The notes under the pieces: model-generated
Told to the model about the DNA's origin: nothing
Database searches by the model: none
Seen by the model: only the letters and a program-made list of their open reading frames with translations
Origin: Citreimonas sp042096055
Lineage (GTDB): Bacteria > Pseudomonadota > Alphaproteobacteria > Rhodobacterales > Rhodobacteraceae
Reading direction: 5' to 3'
Assembly: GCF_042096055.1 (NCBI RefSeq)
Contig: NZ_JBELMH010000001.1
Span: 124,001-188,000, forward strand
Length of the DNA: 64,000 nucleotides
Part shown: in pieces, positions 33,040-42,162 of the stretch
Layout of the letters: each line of letters opens with the position of its first letter
Numbering within the stretch: the first letter of the stretch is position 1
Position numbers and translations under genes: made by a program

Positions 33040-34824
33040 TCAGAAGTTCGCGGCGTCGAGCGCCATGACCGTCTCGGCGCCGGTCTGGATGCGCGCCAGG
33101 TGCGTGCCGGTCATCGGCAGCTGCCGCGCCATGTAGTAGCGGCCGGTCGCCAGCTTCGTCTCGTAGAACTCGACGTCTCCGGTGTTCGCCGCCAGTGCCT
33201 CGCGCGCGGCCCAGCCCATGCGCGCCCACATCAGGCCCAGGCAGACATGCCCGAAGAGGTGCATGAAGTCGTAGCTGCCCGACAGCGCGTTGTTGGGGTT
33301 CTTCATGCCGTTCTGCATGAAGTACATGCCCGCCGCCTGCAGGTCCTTCGACGCGGCCTTGAGCGGGTCGAGGAACTGCTTGTCGAAGTCCGCGTCCTGG
33401 CCCTTGTGGTCGGCGATGAAGGTCTTGACCATCTCGAAGAACGCCATGACGTGCTTGCCGCCGTCCTGGCCCAGCTTGCGGCCCACGAGGTCGAGCGACT
33501 GGATGCCGTTGGTGCCCTCGTAGATCATGGTGATCCGCGCATCGCGCACGAACTGCTCGAGCCCCCATTCGCGGGTGAAGCCCGAACCGCCCAGCGTCTG
33601 CTGCGCCAGCACCGTGGTCTCGAAGCCCTTGTCGGTCAGGAAACCCTTGATGACCGGGGTCATCAGGCTGATCAGCCCCTCGGCGTCGGCATCATGGGCG
33701 CGGTGCGACCGGTCGATCAGCGAGGCACCCCAGAATGTGAAGGCGCGCGCGCCCTCGACGAAGCTCTTCTGGTCCATCAGGTTCCGACGCACGTCGGGGT
33801 GCACGATGATCGGGTCGGCGGCCTTCTCGGGCGCCTTGACGCCGGTCACGTCGCGGCCCTGCAGGCGGTCCTGCGCGAAGCCCAGCGCGTTCTGGTAGGC
33901 CACGGCGCCCTGCGCATAGCCCTGCAGGCCGACGCCCAAACGGGCCTCGTTCATCATGGTGAACATCGCGCGCATGCCCTTGTGCGCCTCGCCCACGAGG
34001 AAGCCCCTGGCGCCGTCGTAGTTCATCACGCAGGTGGCGTTGCCGTGGATGCCCATCTTCTTTTCGAGGCCCCCGCAGGACAGGCTGTTGCGCTCACCGA
34101 GGCTGCCGTCCTCGTTGACCATGAACTTGGGCACGATGAACAGGCTGATCCCCTTCACGCCCTCGGGCGCGTCCGGCAGCTTGGCCAGCACGAGGTGGAT
34201 GATGTTGTCGCACATGTCGTGCTCGCCGGCCGAGATCCAGATCTTCTGGCCGGTGATGGCGTAGGAGCCGTCGTCGTTCGGCACGGCCTTGGTGCGGATC
34301 AGGCCCAGATCCGTGCCGCAATGCGGCTCGGTCAGGTTCATGGTGCCGCCCCACTCGCAGCTCACCATCTTGGGCAGGTAGGTGCGTTTCTGCTCGTCGC
34401 TGCCGTGGGCGTGAATGGCGTTGTAGGCGCCGTGGGTCAGGCCCTGGTACATGTTGAACGCCATGTTGGCGCTGCTGAACATCTCGCCCACCGCGGTGCT
34501 GACGAGGTAGGGCAGGCCCTGGCCGCCGTATTCGGGATCGCAGTCCAGTGCCGTCCAGCCGCCGTCGCGCACCTGGTCGAAGGCGTCCTTGAAGCCCTTG
34601 GGCGTGCGGACGACGCCGTTTTCCAGCTTGCAGCCTTCCTCGTCGCCGACCGGGTTCAGGGGCGCCAGCACGTTCTCGGCCAGCTTCGCCGCCTCGCCGA
34701 GGATCGCCTCGGTGGTCTCGCGGTCCAGCTCGTCGTAGCCCGGCACGTCGGCCTGCTCGGCGATGCGGAGCACGTCGTGCAGGATGAACTGCTGGTCCTT
34801 GAGCGGTGCGGTGTAGATCGGCAT
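33040..34824 (-). CDS. Long acyl-CoA dehydrogenase with C-terminal extension (FadE/DmdC-like)
   Basis: 594 residues starting MPIYTAPLKDQQFILHDVLR. It has the core motifs DPEYGGQGLP, GTMNLTEPHCGTDLGLIRTKA, GQKIWISAGEHD and MIYEGTNGIQSLDLVGRKL, plus an about 130-residue C-terminal domain typical of the large family that includes 3-methylmercaptopropionyl-CoA dehydrogenase (DmdC). Fatty acyl-CoA is the likelier substrate beside thiolase and FadB-type genes, but a DMSP route cannot be excluded. The ATG at 34824 has AAGGGAGAG upstream. First structural gene after the MerR regulator. Confidence 0.88.
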   Translation of the reverse strand: MPIYTAPLKDQQFILHDVLRIAEQADVPGYDELDRETTEAILGEAAKLAENVLAPLNPVGDEEGCKLENGVVRTPKGFKDAFDQVRDGGWTALDCDPEYGGQGLPYLVSTAVGEMFSSANMAFNMYQGLTHGAYNAIHAHGSDEQKRTYLPKMVSCEWGGTMNLTEPHCGTDLGLIRTKAVPNDDGSYAITGQKIWISAGEHDMCDNIIHLVLAKLPDAPEGVKGISLFIVPKFMVNEDGSLGERNSLSCGGLEKKMGIHGNATCVMNYDGARGFLVGEAHKGMRAMFTMMNEARLGVGLQGYAQGAVAYQNALGFAQDRLQGRDVTGVKAPEKAADPIIVHPDVRRNLMDQKSFVEGARAFTFWGASLIDRSHRAHDADAEGLISLMTPVIKGFLTDKGFETTVLAQQTLGGSGFTREWGLEQFVRDARITMIYEGTNGIQSLDLVGRKLGQDGGKHVMAFFEMVKTFIADHKGQDADFDKQFLDPLKAASKDLQAAGMYFMQNGMKNPNNALSGSYDFMHLFGHVCLGLMWARMGWAAREALAANTGDVEFYETKLATGRYYMARQLPMTGTHLARIQTGAETVMALDAANF

Positions 34825-34911
34825 GCCTCTCTCCCTTGGCGTGCGTCGGCCTGTCGGCCGCCTTCTGTGGCGTGTCGCGGCCATGATCGGCCGCGCGTCG
34901 TATACGCGGCC

Positions 34912-35316
34912 TTACTCGGCCGCGTTCTGTTTCTGCGTCATCTCGGCGAGCACGCGCTCGCCCCATTCCATCTGCTCTTCGAGGTCGTTGATGGCCTGGT
35001 CGATCTGCTGGCGCTGGCGCTTGAGGTCGTCCAGCCGCTCCTGCGCGATGCGGTACGTCTTCTCGATCTGCGTGCGCTGCTGGTCGCCCACGTGGTAGAG
35101 GTCCAGCAGCTGGCGGATTTCCTCGAGGCTGAAGCCGAAGCGCTTGCCGCGCAGGATCAGCTTCAGGCGGGCGCGGTCGCGCCGGGTGAACAGCCGCTTC
35201 TGACCCTCGCGGATCGGAAAAAGCAGCTCTTTCTGCTCGTAGAAGCGCAAGGTGCGGGGCGTCACGTCGAACGCGTCGCACATCTCGCGGATGGTCATGA
35301 CCTGGTCGTCGCTCAT
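34912..35316 (-). CDS. MerR-family regulator of the fatty-acid operon
   Basis: 134 residues. N-terminal MerR helix-turn-helix (MTIREMCDAFDVTPRTLRFYEQKELLFP) with the wing arginines, then a long coiled-coil dimerisation helix (about 70-125). There is no conserved metal-binding cysteine, so it is of the LiuR/acyl-CoA-sensing kind rather than a metal sensor. The start at 35316 is preferred over upstream in-frame starts because of the match to homologues. It sits directly upstream of the acyl-CoA dehydrogenase gene, and palindromes in its own upstream region are likely operators. Confidence 0.85.
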   Translation of the reverse strand: MSDDQVMTIREMCDAFDVTPRTLRFYEQKELLFPIREGQKRLFTRRDRARLKLILRGKRFGFSLEEIRQLLDLYHVGDQQRTQIEKTYRIAQERLDDLKRQRQQIDQAINDLEEQMEWGERVLAEMTQKQNAAE

Positions 35317-35331
35317 TCTCTGTCCAGTGGT

Positions 35332-35459
35332 GGTTACGTCTGCGTCAATCATGACCGTCACGTGCGTATTCACGCGGATTATTACAACGCCCTCGCGAGG
35401 TGACGTAACCACTACGCTACGTCACAACGAAGGTGACGCGGCCGTCACGTTGCGTCAAC
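35332..35459. promoter_or_regulatory. Operator cluster upstream of the MerR/fatty-acid operon
   Basis: TGACGTA-N10-TACGTCA (35401-35424) is a perfect inverted repeat. GTGACG-CGGC-CGTCAC (35433-35448) is a second. GGTTACGTC (35332-35340) mirrors GACGTAACC (35402-35410), and GCGTCAA occurs at 35342 and again near 35452. Repeated TGACGT/ACGTCA half-sites upstream of a MerR gene fit LiuR-type operators. Confidence 0.65.
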
Positions 35460-35519
35460 TTGGGGAAGCGGCAGAAGAGGCTGGATGCAGGTGAGGAAGA
35501 ACCCGCCGCGGCGGCGGGG

Positions 35520-35891
35520 TCAGCCGTCGATCGAGCGGGCGGTCTCGTCGCGAAGGCCGCGCAGCTCGTCGATCACCGCCTCGAGCTGGCGGCGCTGTTC
35601 GGCCAGTTCCGCCAACTGCTTGTCGGCCAGCGACACCCAGGCGCGCATCTGCGCGTCGGTGCCTTCCTTCTCGTAGATCAGAAGCCATTGCCGGATCTCT
35701 TCGAGCGAGAATCCGAAGCGGCGGCCGCGCAGGATCAGCGTCATGCGGGCGATCTCGCGCGGGCCGTACCACCGCGCGCGCCCGGCACGCTCGGGCGCAA
35801 GAAGCTCGATGTATTCGTAGTACCGCAAAGTCCGCGGGGTCACGTCGAACTTCGCGCACATCTCCTTGAACGACAAGCGTGTCTCGGCCAT
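35520..35891 (-). CDS. Second MerR-family regulator
   Basis: 123 residues, a close relative of the neighbouring MerR protein: LSFKEMCAKFDVTPRTLRYYEYIELL, then MTLILRGRRFGFSLEEIRQWL, with a C-terminal coiled coil. The shared RGxRFGFSLEEIRQ core suggests the pair arose by duplication. A GGGAGG ribosome site lies 6 bases upstream of ATG 35891. It is divergent from the thioesterase genes, so it may control them as well as the fatty-acid operon. Confidence 0.83.
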   Translation of the reverse strand: MAETRLSFKEMCAKFDVTPRTLRYYEYIELLAPERAGRARWYGPREIARMTLILRGRRFGFSLEEIRQWLLIYEKEGTDAQMRAWVSLADKQLAELAEQRRQLEAVIDELRGLRDETARSIDG

Positions 35892-36008
35892 GGCGCTGCC
35901 TCCCGTTCCCCGTTTATGCCGCCACGGCAGCGGTGTCCAGACGGCCGGGGCCGCGCCCCTTGCGGGCGGCCGGAACAGGCCGCATAAAGGCCCCGGACAG
36001 GAGAGACC

Positions 36009-36431
36009 ATGACCGCCGACAAGGCCCGCATCGCCAAGCAGTTCATCGAGACCATCCCGCATTCTCGCGAGCTGGGCATGCGGATCACCGAGATCGGCGA
36101 CGGTCTGGCCGTCATCGCGATGCCCTACGACGCGCGCCTGATCGGCGACCCGGAAACCGGCGTGATCCACGGCGGCGCGGTCTCGGCGCTGATGGACACC
36201 TGCGGCGGCGCGGCGGTGATGAGCCATCCACGCTCGCCCGCCGGCACGGCGACGATCGACCTGCGGATCGACTACATGCGCCCTGCCACGCCCGGCCAGA
36301 CGATCGTGGCGCGCGCGACCTGCTATCACATCACGCGCTCGGTCGCCTTCGTGCGCGCGCAGGCCTTCGACGACGACACCGACCGGCCGGTCGCCTCGGC
36401 CACCGGCGCCTTCACGGTCGAGGGCGGCTGA
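36009..36431 (+). CDS. PaaI-type hotdog thioesterase
   Basis: 140 residues with the hotdog-fold motif TGVIHGGAVSALMDTCGGAAV; the HGG-x8-D pattern carries the catalytic Asp. It is expected to hydrolyse acyl- or aryl-CoA thioesters in the cytoplasm. AGGAGAGA lies just upstream of the ATG. Its TGA overlaps the ATG of a second hotdog gene, so the two may form a heteromer. Confidence 0.87.
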   Translation: MTADKARIAKQFIETIPHSRELGMRITEIGDGLAVIAMPYDARLIGDPETGVIHGGAVSALMDTCGGAAVMSHPRSPAGTATIDLRIDYMRPATPGQTIVARATCYHITRSVAFVRAQAFDDDTDRPVASATGAFTVEGG

Positions 36432-36937
36432 TGGCCCGCGAACGTCCCGAACCCGTCCAGGTGGTCAAGCAGCGCCGCGACGCCGCGCTCAATGCGCTGG
36501 TGTCAGGCGTGCCCTACATGACCTATCTCGGCGTGCGCTTCGACCGCCGCGGAGACGAGCTGACGGCGCTTCTGCCCTTCGACGAGAAGCTGATCGGCAA
36601 CCCGTTCCTGCCGGCGATCCACGGCGGCGTCACGGCCGCCTTCCTCGAGATCACGGCGATGATCACGCTGAGCTGGAGTTACCTCTGGCCCGAGATCGAG
36701 AGCGGTGCGCTCGACCCCGACACGTTCTCGGCCGGTTCGCTGCCGCGGCTGCCCAAGACCATCGACTTCACCGTGGACTACCTGCGCTCGGGCCTGCCGC
36801 GCGATGCCTATGCCCGCGCGCGCGTGACCCGCTCGGGGCGGCGCTATGCCAGCGTGCACGCGCAGGCCTGGCAGGACAACCGCGACCGCCCGATCGCGCA
36901 GGCCACCGCGCATTTCCTGATGCCGCGCGACGGCTGA
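36431..36937 (+). CDS. Hotdog-fold thioesterase-like protein
   Basis: 168 residues with a hotdog pattern NPFLPAIHGGVTAAFLEITAMI followed by PKTIDFTVDYLRSGLPRDAYARA. The HGG motif is kept, but the usual acid position is Glu (FLEITA) rather than Asp. An insert of about 25 residues (WPEIESGALDPDTFSAGS) separates the halves. Coupled to the preceding thioesterase by a TGATG overlap. Together they diverge from the second MerR gene and probably serve the fatty-acid pathway. Confidence 0.8.
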   Translation: MARERPEPVQVVKQRRDAALNALVSGVPYMTYLGVRFDRRGDELTALLPFDEKLIGNPFLPAIHGGVTAAFLEITAMITLSWSYLWPEIESGALDPDTFSAGSLPRLPKTIDFTVDYLRSGLPRDAYARARVTRSGRRYASVHAQAWQDNRDRPIAQATAHFLMPRDG

Positions 36938-36950
36938 CGCAGCCGGCCGC

Positions 36951-37012
36951 GGCTTCTTTGGTCCCCAAATATCCCGGGGGAGGCCCGGACCGGGCCGGGG
37001 GCAGAGCCCCCC
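36951..37012 (+). repeat. Dispersed intergenic element, copy C
   Basis: Fixed left part CTTCTTTGGTCCCC, AAATATCCCGGGGGA; variable stem GGCCCG-GAC-CGGGCC (36982-36996); closing hairpin GGGGGC-AGA-GCCCCC. It starts 13 bases after the thioesterase stop and ends 28 bases before the MATE ATG on the same strand. Confidence 0.85.
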
Positions 37013-37040
37013 GCGCCACGGCCGCCCAGCGGAGATCCCG

Positions 37041-38375
37041 ATGACCGAAGCCGACCCGATCACACACCGCCGCATCCTGAAGATCGCCATACCGATCCTG
37101 CTGGCCAACGTCACGGTCCCGATCCTGGGCGCGGTGGACACCGCGGTGGTCGGCCAGATCCCGGCGGCCGAGCCCATCGCCGCGGTCGGCGTCGGCGCCG
37201 TGATCCTGTCGGCGGTCTACTGGATCTTCGGTTTCCTGCGCATGGGCACGGCGGGCCTGACCGCGCAGGCCGCCGGGCAGGACAACCGGGCCGAGGTCGC
37301 GGCCCTTCTGACCCGCGGGCTGATGATCGGCCTCGCCGGCGGTATCGTGCTGATTGCGCTGCAGACACTGGTCCAAGCCGGCGCCTTCGCCGTCTCGCCC
37401 GTCTCTCCGGAGGTCGAGGCGCTGGCCCGCGACTACATGACCATCCGCATCTGGTCGGCGCCCGCCGCGATCGCGATCTACGGCATCACCGGCTGGTTGA
37501 TCGCGCTCGAGCGCACCCGCGCGGTGCTGGCGCTGCAGCTGTGGATGAACGGGCTCAACGTGGTGCTCGACCTCGTCTTCGTGCTGGGGCTGGGCTGGGG
37601 CGTGCCCGGCGTCGCCTTCGCCACCTTCCTGGCCGAGTGGTCGGGCCTCGCGATGGGGCTGTGGCTGTGCCGCGCGGCGTTCCGGGTGCCGGCGTGGCGC
37701 GACTGGCCGCGCGTCTTCGACCGGGCGAAGCTGAAGCGCATGGCGGTCGTCAACGGCGACATCCTGATCCGCTCGGCGCTGCTGCAGTCGATCATGGTCT
37801 CGTTCCTGCTGCTGGGCGGGCGGTTCGGAGACGTGACGCTGGCGGCGAACCAGGTGCTGCTGCAATTCCTCAACATCACGTCCTACGCGCTCGACGGGTT
37901 CGCCTTCGCGGCCGAGGCGCTGGTGGGCCGGGCCTTCGGCGCCGGCGCCGTCGCGCGGCTGCGGCGCGGGGCGCTGATGGCCTCGGGCTGGGGCGTGGGC
38001 TTCGCGGTCACCCTCGCCGCGGCCTTCGCGCTGGGCGGACCGTGGATCATCGACCTGATGGCCCGTGACCCGCAGGTGCGCGAGACGGCGCGCGAATTCC
38101 TGCCTTGGATGGCCGCCGCGCCGCTGTTCGCGCTGGCGTCCTTCATGCTCGACGGGGTGTTCATCGGCGCCACGCGCACGGGCGACATGCGCAACATGAT
38201 GGCGGTCTCGGCCGCGGTCTATGCGGGCGCCGTCCTGGTGCTGACGGGACCGTTCGGCAATCACGGGCTGTGGATGGCGCTGCTGATCTCGTACGCGGTG
38301 CGGGGCGTGACGCTGTGGCTGCGCTACCCGGCGCTGGAACGCGCCGCCGCGCGCGGCGAGGGCCGCGCGCACTGA
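37041..38375 (+). CDS. MATE-family efflux transporter (DinF-like)
   Basis: 444 residues with 12 predicted helices in two MATE halves. The opening HRRILKIAIPILLANVTVPILGAVDTAVVG is the DinF-subgroup pattern, and FGFLRMGTAGLTAQAAGQ the typical second helix. It is probably an inner-membrane cation-coupled drug or metabolite exporter. The ATG is 28 bases after dispersed element copy C, whose hairpins would be in any read-through transcript from the thioesterase genes. It ends convergently 19 bases from the 5-oxoprolinase gene. Confidence 0.87.
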   Translation: MTEADPITHRRILKIAIPILLANVTVPILGAVDTAVVGQIPAAEPIAAVGVGAVILSAVYWIFGFLRMGTAGLTAQAAGQDNRAEVAALLTRGLMIGLAGGIVLIALQTLVQAGAFAVSPVSPEVEALARDYMTIRIWSAPAAIAIYGITGWLIALERTRAVLALQLWMNGLNVVLDLVFVLGLGWGVPGVAFATFLAEWSGLAMGLWLCRAAFRVPAWRDWPRVFDRAKLKRMAVVNGDILIRSALLQSIMVSFLLLGGRFGDVTLAANQVLLQFLNITSYALDGFAFAAEALVGRAFGAGAVARLRRGALMASGWGVGFAVTLAAAFALGGPWIIDLMARDPQVRETAREFLPWMAAAPLFALASFMLDGVFIGATRTGDMRNMMAVSAAVYAGAVLVLTGPFGNHGLWMALLISYAVRGVTLWLRYPALERAAARGEGRAH

Positions 38376-38394
38376 CGCGGCCCCGCCGGGCGGC

Positions 38395-41300
38395 CTAGGC
38401 GGCGCCGTACCCGCCGCCGCCGGGCGTGTGCATCACGAAGACGTCGCCGGCCGCCATCTCGGTCTGGTCGTTGCCGCGCAAGCGTTCCTCGGTCCCGTCG
38501 GCACGGCGCACCAGGTTCACGCCCGGCAGCCCGTCGCCGCCGCCCGCCGCGCCGAAGGGCGCGGTCTTGCGGTGCGACGACAGCACCGTGACCGTCGCCG
38601 GGTCGAGGAATTCCAGCGCGCGGGTGATCCCGCAGCCGCCGCTCCAGCGTCCCGCGCCGCCCGAGCCGCGCCGGATCGCGAATTCGCGCACCCGCACCGG
38701 AAAGCGCGTCTCGAGCACCTCGGGGTCGGTCATCCGCGTGTTGGTCATGTGACTGTGCACCGCTGAGGTGCCGTCGAACCCGTCGCCCGCGCCGGTGCCG
38801 CCGCAGATCGTCTCGTAGTTCTGGTAGGTCGCGTTGCCGTAAACGAAGTTGTTCATCGTCCCCTGACTGCCGGCCAGCACGCCGAGCGCGCCGTATAGTG
38901 TCTCGGCGATGGCCTGGCTGACCTCGGTGTTGCCCGAGATCACCGCCGCCGGATGGCGCGGGTTGATGAAGCTGCCCTCGGGCGCGACGATCTTCAGCGG
39001 CTTGAGGCAGCCCTCGTTCATCGGGATCGGGTTCGGGATCAACGTGCGGAAGACATACAGCACCACCGCCCGGCAGACAGCCAACGGGGCGTTGTAGTTC
39101 AGCGCGTCCTGGTCGGACGTGCCGGTGAAGTCGATCACAGCGTCGCGCGAATCCCGGTCGACGGTGATCTTCACCGCGATCTTCGCGCCGGAGTCGAGCG
39201 TGTAGTCGAAGGCGCAATCCTCGAGCACGTCGAGCACGCGGCGCACCGATTCCTCGGCATTGGCCTGCACGTGGCGCATGTAGGCCTGCACCACGTCGCG
39301 GCCGAACTGGTCGACGGCCTTGCCCAGCTCGGCCGCGCCGGTGGCGTTGGCGGCGATCTGCGCCGACAGGTCCGACATGTTCTGGTCGATATTGCGGCAG
39401 GGGTAGGGGCCCGAGCCCAGCAGCTTGCGCGTCTCGGCCTCGCGCAGGCGGCCGGCCTCGACCAGCTTGAAGTTGCGGATCAGCACGCCTTCCTCGTCGA
39501 TATGGCGGCTGTCGGGCGGGGCCGAGCCGGGCGTGCGCCCGCCAATATCCGCGTGGTGGCCGCGCGACGCGACGAGGAAATCGATCGTCTTGCCGTCGGC
39601 CGCGAAGACCGGGGTGATGACCGTGACGTCGGGCAAATGGGTGCCGCCGTTATAGGGATCGTTCATCATGAAGACGTCGCCGGGGCGGATGGAGCCTTCG
39701 TTGTCGCGCAGGATCTGCTTCACGCTGGCGGACATCGAGCCGAGGTGCACCGGAACGTGCGGCGCGTTGGCCACCAGGTCTCCGTCGGCGTCGAACAGCG
39801 CGCAGGAGAAGTCCAGCCGCTCGCGGATGTTCACCGACTCGGCGGTGTTGGCCAGCGTCGCGCCCATCTGTTCGGCGATCGACATGAAGAGGTTGTTGAA
39901 CACCTCGAGCATGACCGGATCGACCTCGGTGCCGACCGCGTGTTCGCGCCGCAGCGGCACGACGCGGGTCAGCACCAGCGCGCCGCCCTTGCGGCACTCG
40001 GCCTGCCAGCCTGCCTCGACGATGGTGGTGCCGGTGGCCTCGGTCACGATGGCGGGGCCGTCGATGCGCGCCCCTTCGGCGATGCGGGCGCGGGCATGCA
40101 CAGGCACCTCGGCCGCGTCTTCGCCGGCCCACATCCGCGCGGTGCCGGTGGCCGATGCGCCGTCGCCGGTCTCGTCCAGCCGGGCATCGGCGCCGGTGCG
40201 CCCGATCGCCTCGACCGTCATCATGTCGGCGACGATCGCGGCGCCCTCGGGGCGGAAGCCGAAGCGCGCCTGGTGGGCTGTCAGGAACGCCTCGCGCATC
40301 GTTTCCGGGTCGGCCAGATCGACGGGCAGGGTGGTCTGCGAGGTGCCGGCGCGCAGGAAGACACGGGTCACGACGTCGATCGCGTCGCGCGGGATGTCCT
40401 GTGCGGTCACTTCGGCAACGGCGTCGCGCGCCAGCGCCTCGGCGGCGTCGGTCAGCGCGGTCTCGTCCTCGACCGGGCAGTTCAGCTGCCGCTCCTGCAG
40501 CGCGACCACGTCGGCCAGGCCCATGCCCAGCGCCGACAGCACGCCGGCGAAGGGGTGCAGGTAGATTGCCGTCATGCCGAGCGCGTCCGCCACGGCGCAG
40601 GCGTGCTGCCCGCCCGCGCCGCCGAAGCAGTTGAGCGTGTAGCGCGTGACGTCATGCCCGCGCGCGACGCTGATCTCCTTGATCGCGTTGGCCATGTTCT
40701 CGACCGCGATGCGCAGGAAGCCGCGGGCCAGGTCCTCAACCGGGCGGGGCGCTTCTCCGGTCGCCTGGGCGATCTCTTGCGCCATCTCCTGAAACAGGCG
40801 GCGCGGGATATCGACGTCCAGCGTCTGGTCGCCGTTCGGGCCGAAGACGGCAGGGAAGGCGTCGGGCTGCAGCTTGCCCAGCACCACGTTGCAGTCGGTG
40901 ACCGTCAGCGGCCCGCCGCGCCGGTAGCAGGCGGGGCCGGGATCGGCGCCGGCGGAATCCGGGCCGGCCTGAAGCCGCCCGTCGCGGAACGACAGGATCG
41001 AGCCGCCGCCCGCCGCCACGGTATGGATATGCATCATCGGCGCGCGCATCCGCACGCCCGCGACCTCGGTCTCGAAGCTGCGCTCGAAGCTGCCGGCGTA
41101 GTGGCACACGTCGGTCGAGGTCCCGCCCATGTCGAAGCCGATCAGCCGGTCGAAGCCGTCCGCGGTGGCGGTCGCGGTCATGCCGACGACGCCGCCCGCG
41201 GGACCGGACAGGATCGCGTCGCGGCCGTGGAACAGGTCCGCGTCGGTCAGCCCCCCGTTCGACTGCATGAACATCAGCCGGTCGACCTTGCCCTGCTGCG

Positions 41301-42006
41301 CGCCCAGCGCGTCCTTCACCTGGTTCACGTAGCGGCGCAGGATCGGCGTCAGGTAGGCGTCGGCCACGGCGGTGTCACCGCGCGCGACCAGCTTGATCAG
41401 GGGGCTCGCGTCATGGCTGAGCGTGATCTGCGGAAAGCCGGCGTCTTCGGCCAGACGCCCGGCGCGCAGTTCGTGATCGGGATTGGCGTAGCCGTGCATG
41501 AAGGCGATGGCGCAGGCCTCGTACCCTTCGGCGCGGGCGGCCTTCAGCGCGTCGCGCGTCTCGGCCTCGTCGAGATCGGTCAGCACGGTGCCGTCGGCGG
41601 CGATGCGTTCGTCGACCTCGATGACCTTGGAGTAGAGCAGTTCCGGCAGGCGGATATGCAGGTCAAACAGCCGGGGGCGATTCTGGTACCCGATGCGCAA
41701 CAGGTCGCCGAAGCCGCGCGTGATCAGAAGCACCGTCTTCGCGCCCTTGCGCTCCAGCAGGGCGTTGGTGGCCACCGTCGTGCCCATCTTCACCGCGCCG
41801 ATCGTGTCGGCGGGAATCGGATCGTCGGCGCCGAGGCCCAGCATCTCGCGCACGCCCTGCACGGCGGCGTCGGCATACATCTCCGGGTTTTCCGACAGCA
41901 GCTTGTGCGACGAAAGCCGCCCGTCGGGCCGGCGCGCCACGATATCGGTGAACGTGCCGCCCCGGTCGATCCAGAAATCCCATTTTTCGTGCGTCTGGTC
42001 GGTCAT
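38395..42006 (-). CDS. Fused 5-oxoprolinase / hydantoinase (HyuA-HyuB)
   Basis: 1203 residues, the length of full 5-oxoprolinases. The HyuA half (1 to about 690) has DFWIDRGGTFTDIVARRPDG, KMGTTVATNALLERKGAKT, GPAGGVVGM and DMGGTSTDVCHY (actin-like ATP-binding motifs). The HyuB half (from about 700) starts DPVMLEVFNNLFMSIAEQMG and has NDPYNGGTHLPDVT and RRGSGGAGRWSGGCG. It would hydrolyse 5-oxoproline or a hydantoin with ATP. The frame extends further upstream to 42810, but this start faces a divergent promoter region. Next to the TRAP genes, it likely acts on their imported substrate. Confidence 0.9.
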   Translation of the reverse strand: MTDQTHEKWDFWIDRGGTFTDIVARRPDGRLSSHKLLSENPEMYADAAVQGVREMLGLGADDPIPADTIGAVKMGTTVATNALLERKGAKTVLLITRGFGDLLRIGYQNRPRLFDLHIRLPELLYSKVIEVDERIAADGTVLTDLDEAETRDALKAARAEGYEACAIAFMHGYANPDHELRAGRLAEDAGFPQITLSHDASPLIKLVARGDTAVADAYLTPILRRYVNQVKDALGAQQGKVDRLMFMQSNGGLTDADLFHGRDAILSGPAGGVVGMTATATADGFDRLIGFDMGGTSTDVCHYAGSFERSFETEVAGVRMRAPMMHIHTVAAGGGSILSFRDGRLQAGPDSAGADPGPACYRRGGPLTVTDCNVVLGKLQPDAFPAVFGPNGDQTLDVDIPRRLFQEMAQEIAQATGEAPRPVEDLARGFLRIAVENMANAIKEISVARGHDVTRYTLNCFGGAGGQHACAVADALGMTAIYLHPFAGVLSALGMGLADVVALQERQLNCPVEDETALTDAAEALARDAVAEVTAQDIPRDAIDVVTRVFLRAGTSQTTLPVDLADPETMREAFLTAHQARFGFRPEGAAIVADMMTVEAIGRTGADARLDETGDGASATGTARMWAGEDAAEVPVHARARIAEGARIDGPAIVTEATGTTIVEAGWQAECRKGGALVLTRVVPLRREHAVGTEVDPVMLEVFNNLFMSIAEQMGATLANTAESVNIRERLDFSCALFDADGDLVANAPHVPVHLGSMSASVKQILRDNEGSIRPGDVFMMNDPYNGGTHLPDVTVITPVFAADGKTIDFLVASRGHHADIGGRTPGSAPPDSRHIDEEGVLIRNFKLVEAGRLREAETRKLLGSGPYPCRNIDQNMSDLSAQIAANATGAAELGKAVDQFGRDVVQAYMRHVQANAEESVRRVLDVLEDCAFDYTLDSGAKIAVKITVDRDSRDAVIDFTGTSDQDALNYNAPLAVCRAVVLYVFRTLIPNPIPMNEGCLKPLKIVAPEGSFINPRHPAAVISGNTEVSQAIAETLYGALGVLAGSQGTMNNFVYGNATYQNYETICGGTGAGDGFDGTSAVHSHMTNTRMTDPEVLETRFPVRVREFAIRRGSGGAGRWSGGCGITRALEFLDPATVTVLSSHRKTAPFGAAGGGDGLPGVNLVRRADGTEERLRGNDQTEMAAGDVFVMHTPGGGGYGAA

Positions 42007-42039
42007 GGCGGCCCCCGAAAAGAAAACTGTTGCTTTGAT

Positions 42040-42070
42040 GATATAACGCTGACAATTTGTCAACGTGGTT
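42040..42070. promoter_or_regulatory. Palindromic operator between 5-oxoprolinase and TRAP genes
   Basis: The perfect 13-base palindrome TGACAATTTGTCA (42050-42062) lies in an AT-rich stretch (ATATAACGC) midway between the divergent starts at 42006 and 42163. On the minus strand it includes a TTGACA that could be a -35 box. A GntR-like or winged-helix regulator site is likely; the regulator gene at 45049-45564 is a candidate. Confidence 0.55.
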
Positions 42071-42162
42071 GGCGCAAGCCCGACCCCAACGAACCCCGAG
42101 GGCCGGCCGTCGCCACGGACCGGCCCCGCCGCAAGACCGGACACCGACAACAGGAGAGACAG

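Noticed and set aside
38953..42162. Very long plus-strand open frame (over 1000 codons) opposite the 5-oxoprolinase gene
   Set aside because: High GC content keeps antisense frames open. The translated sequence is low in complexity and rich in Arg, Gly and His, and only its last part, from 42163, is the real dctP gene.
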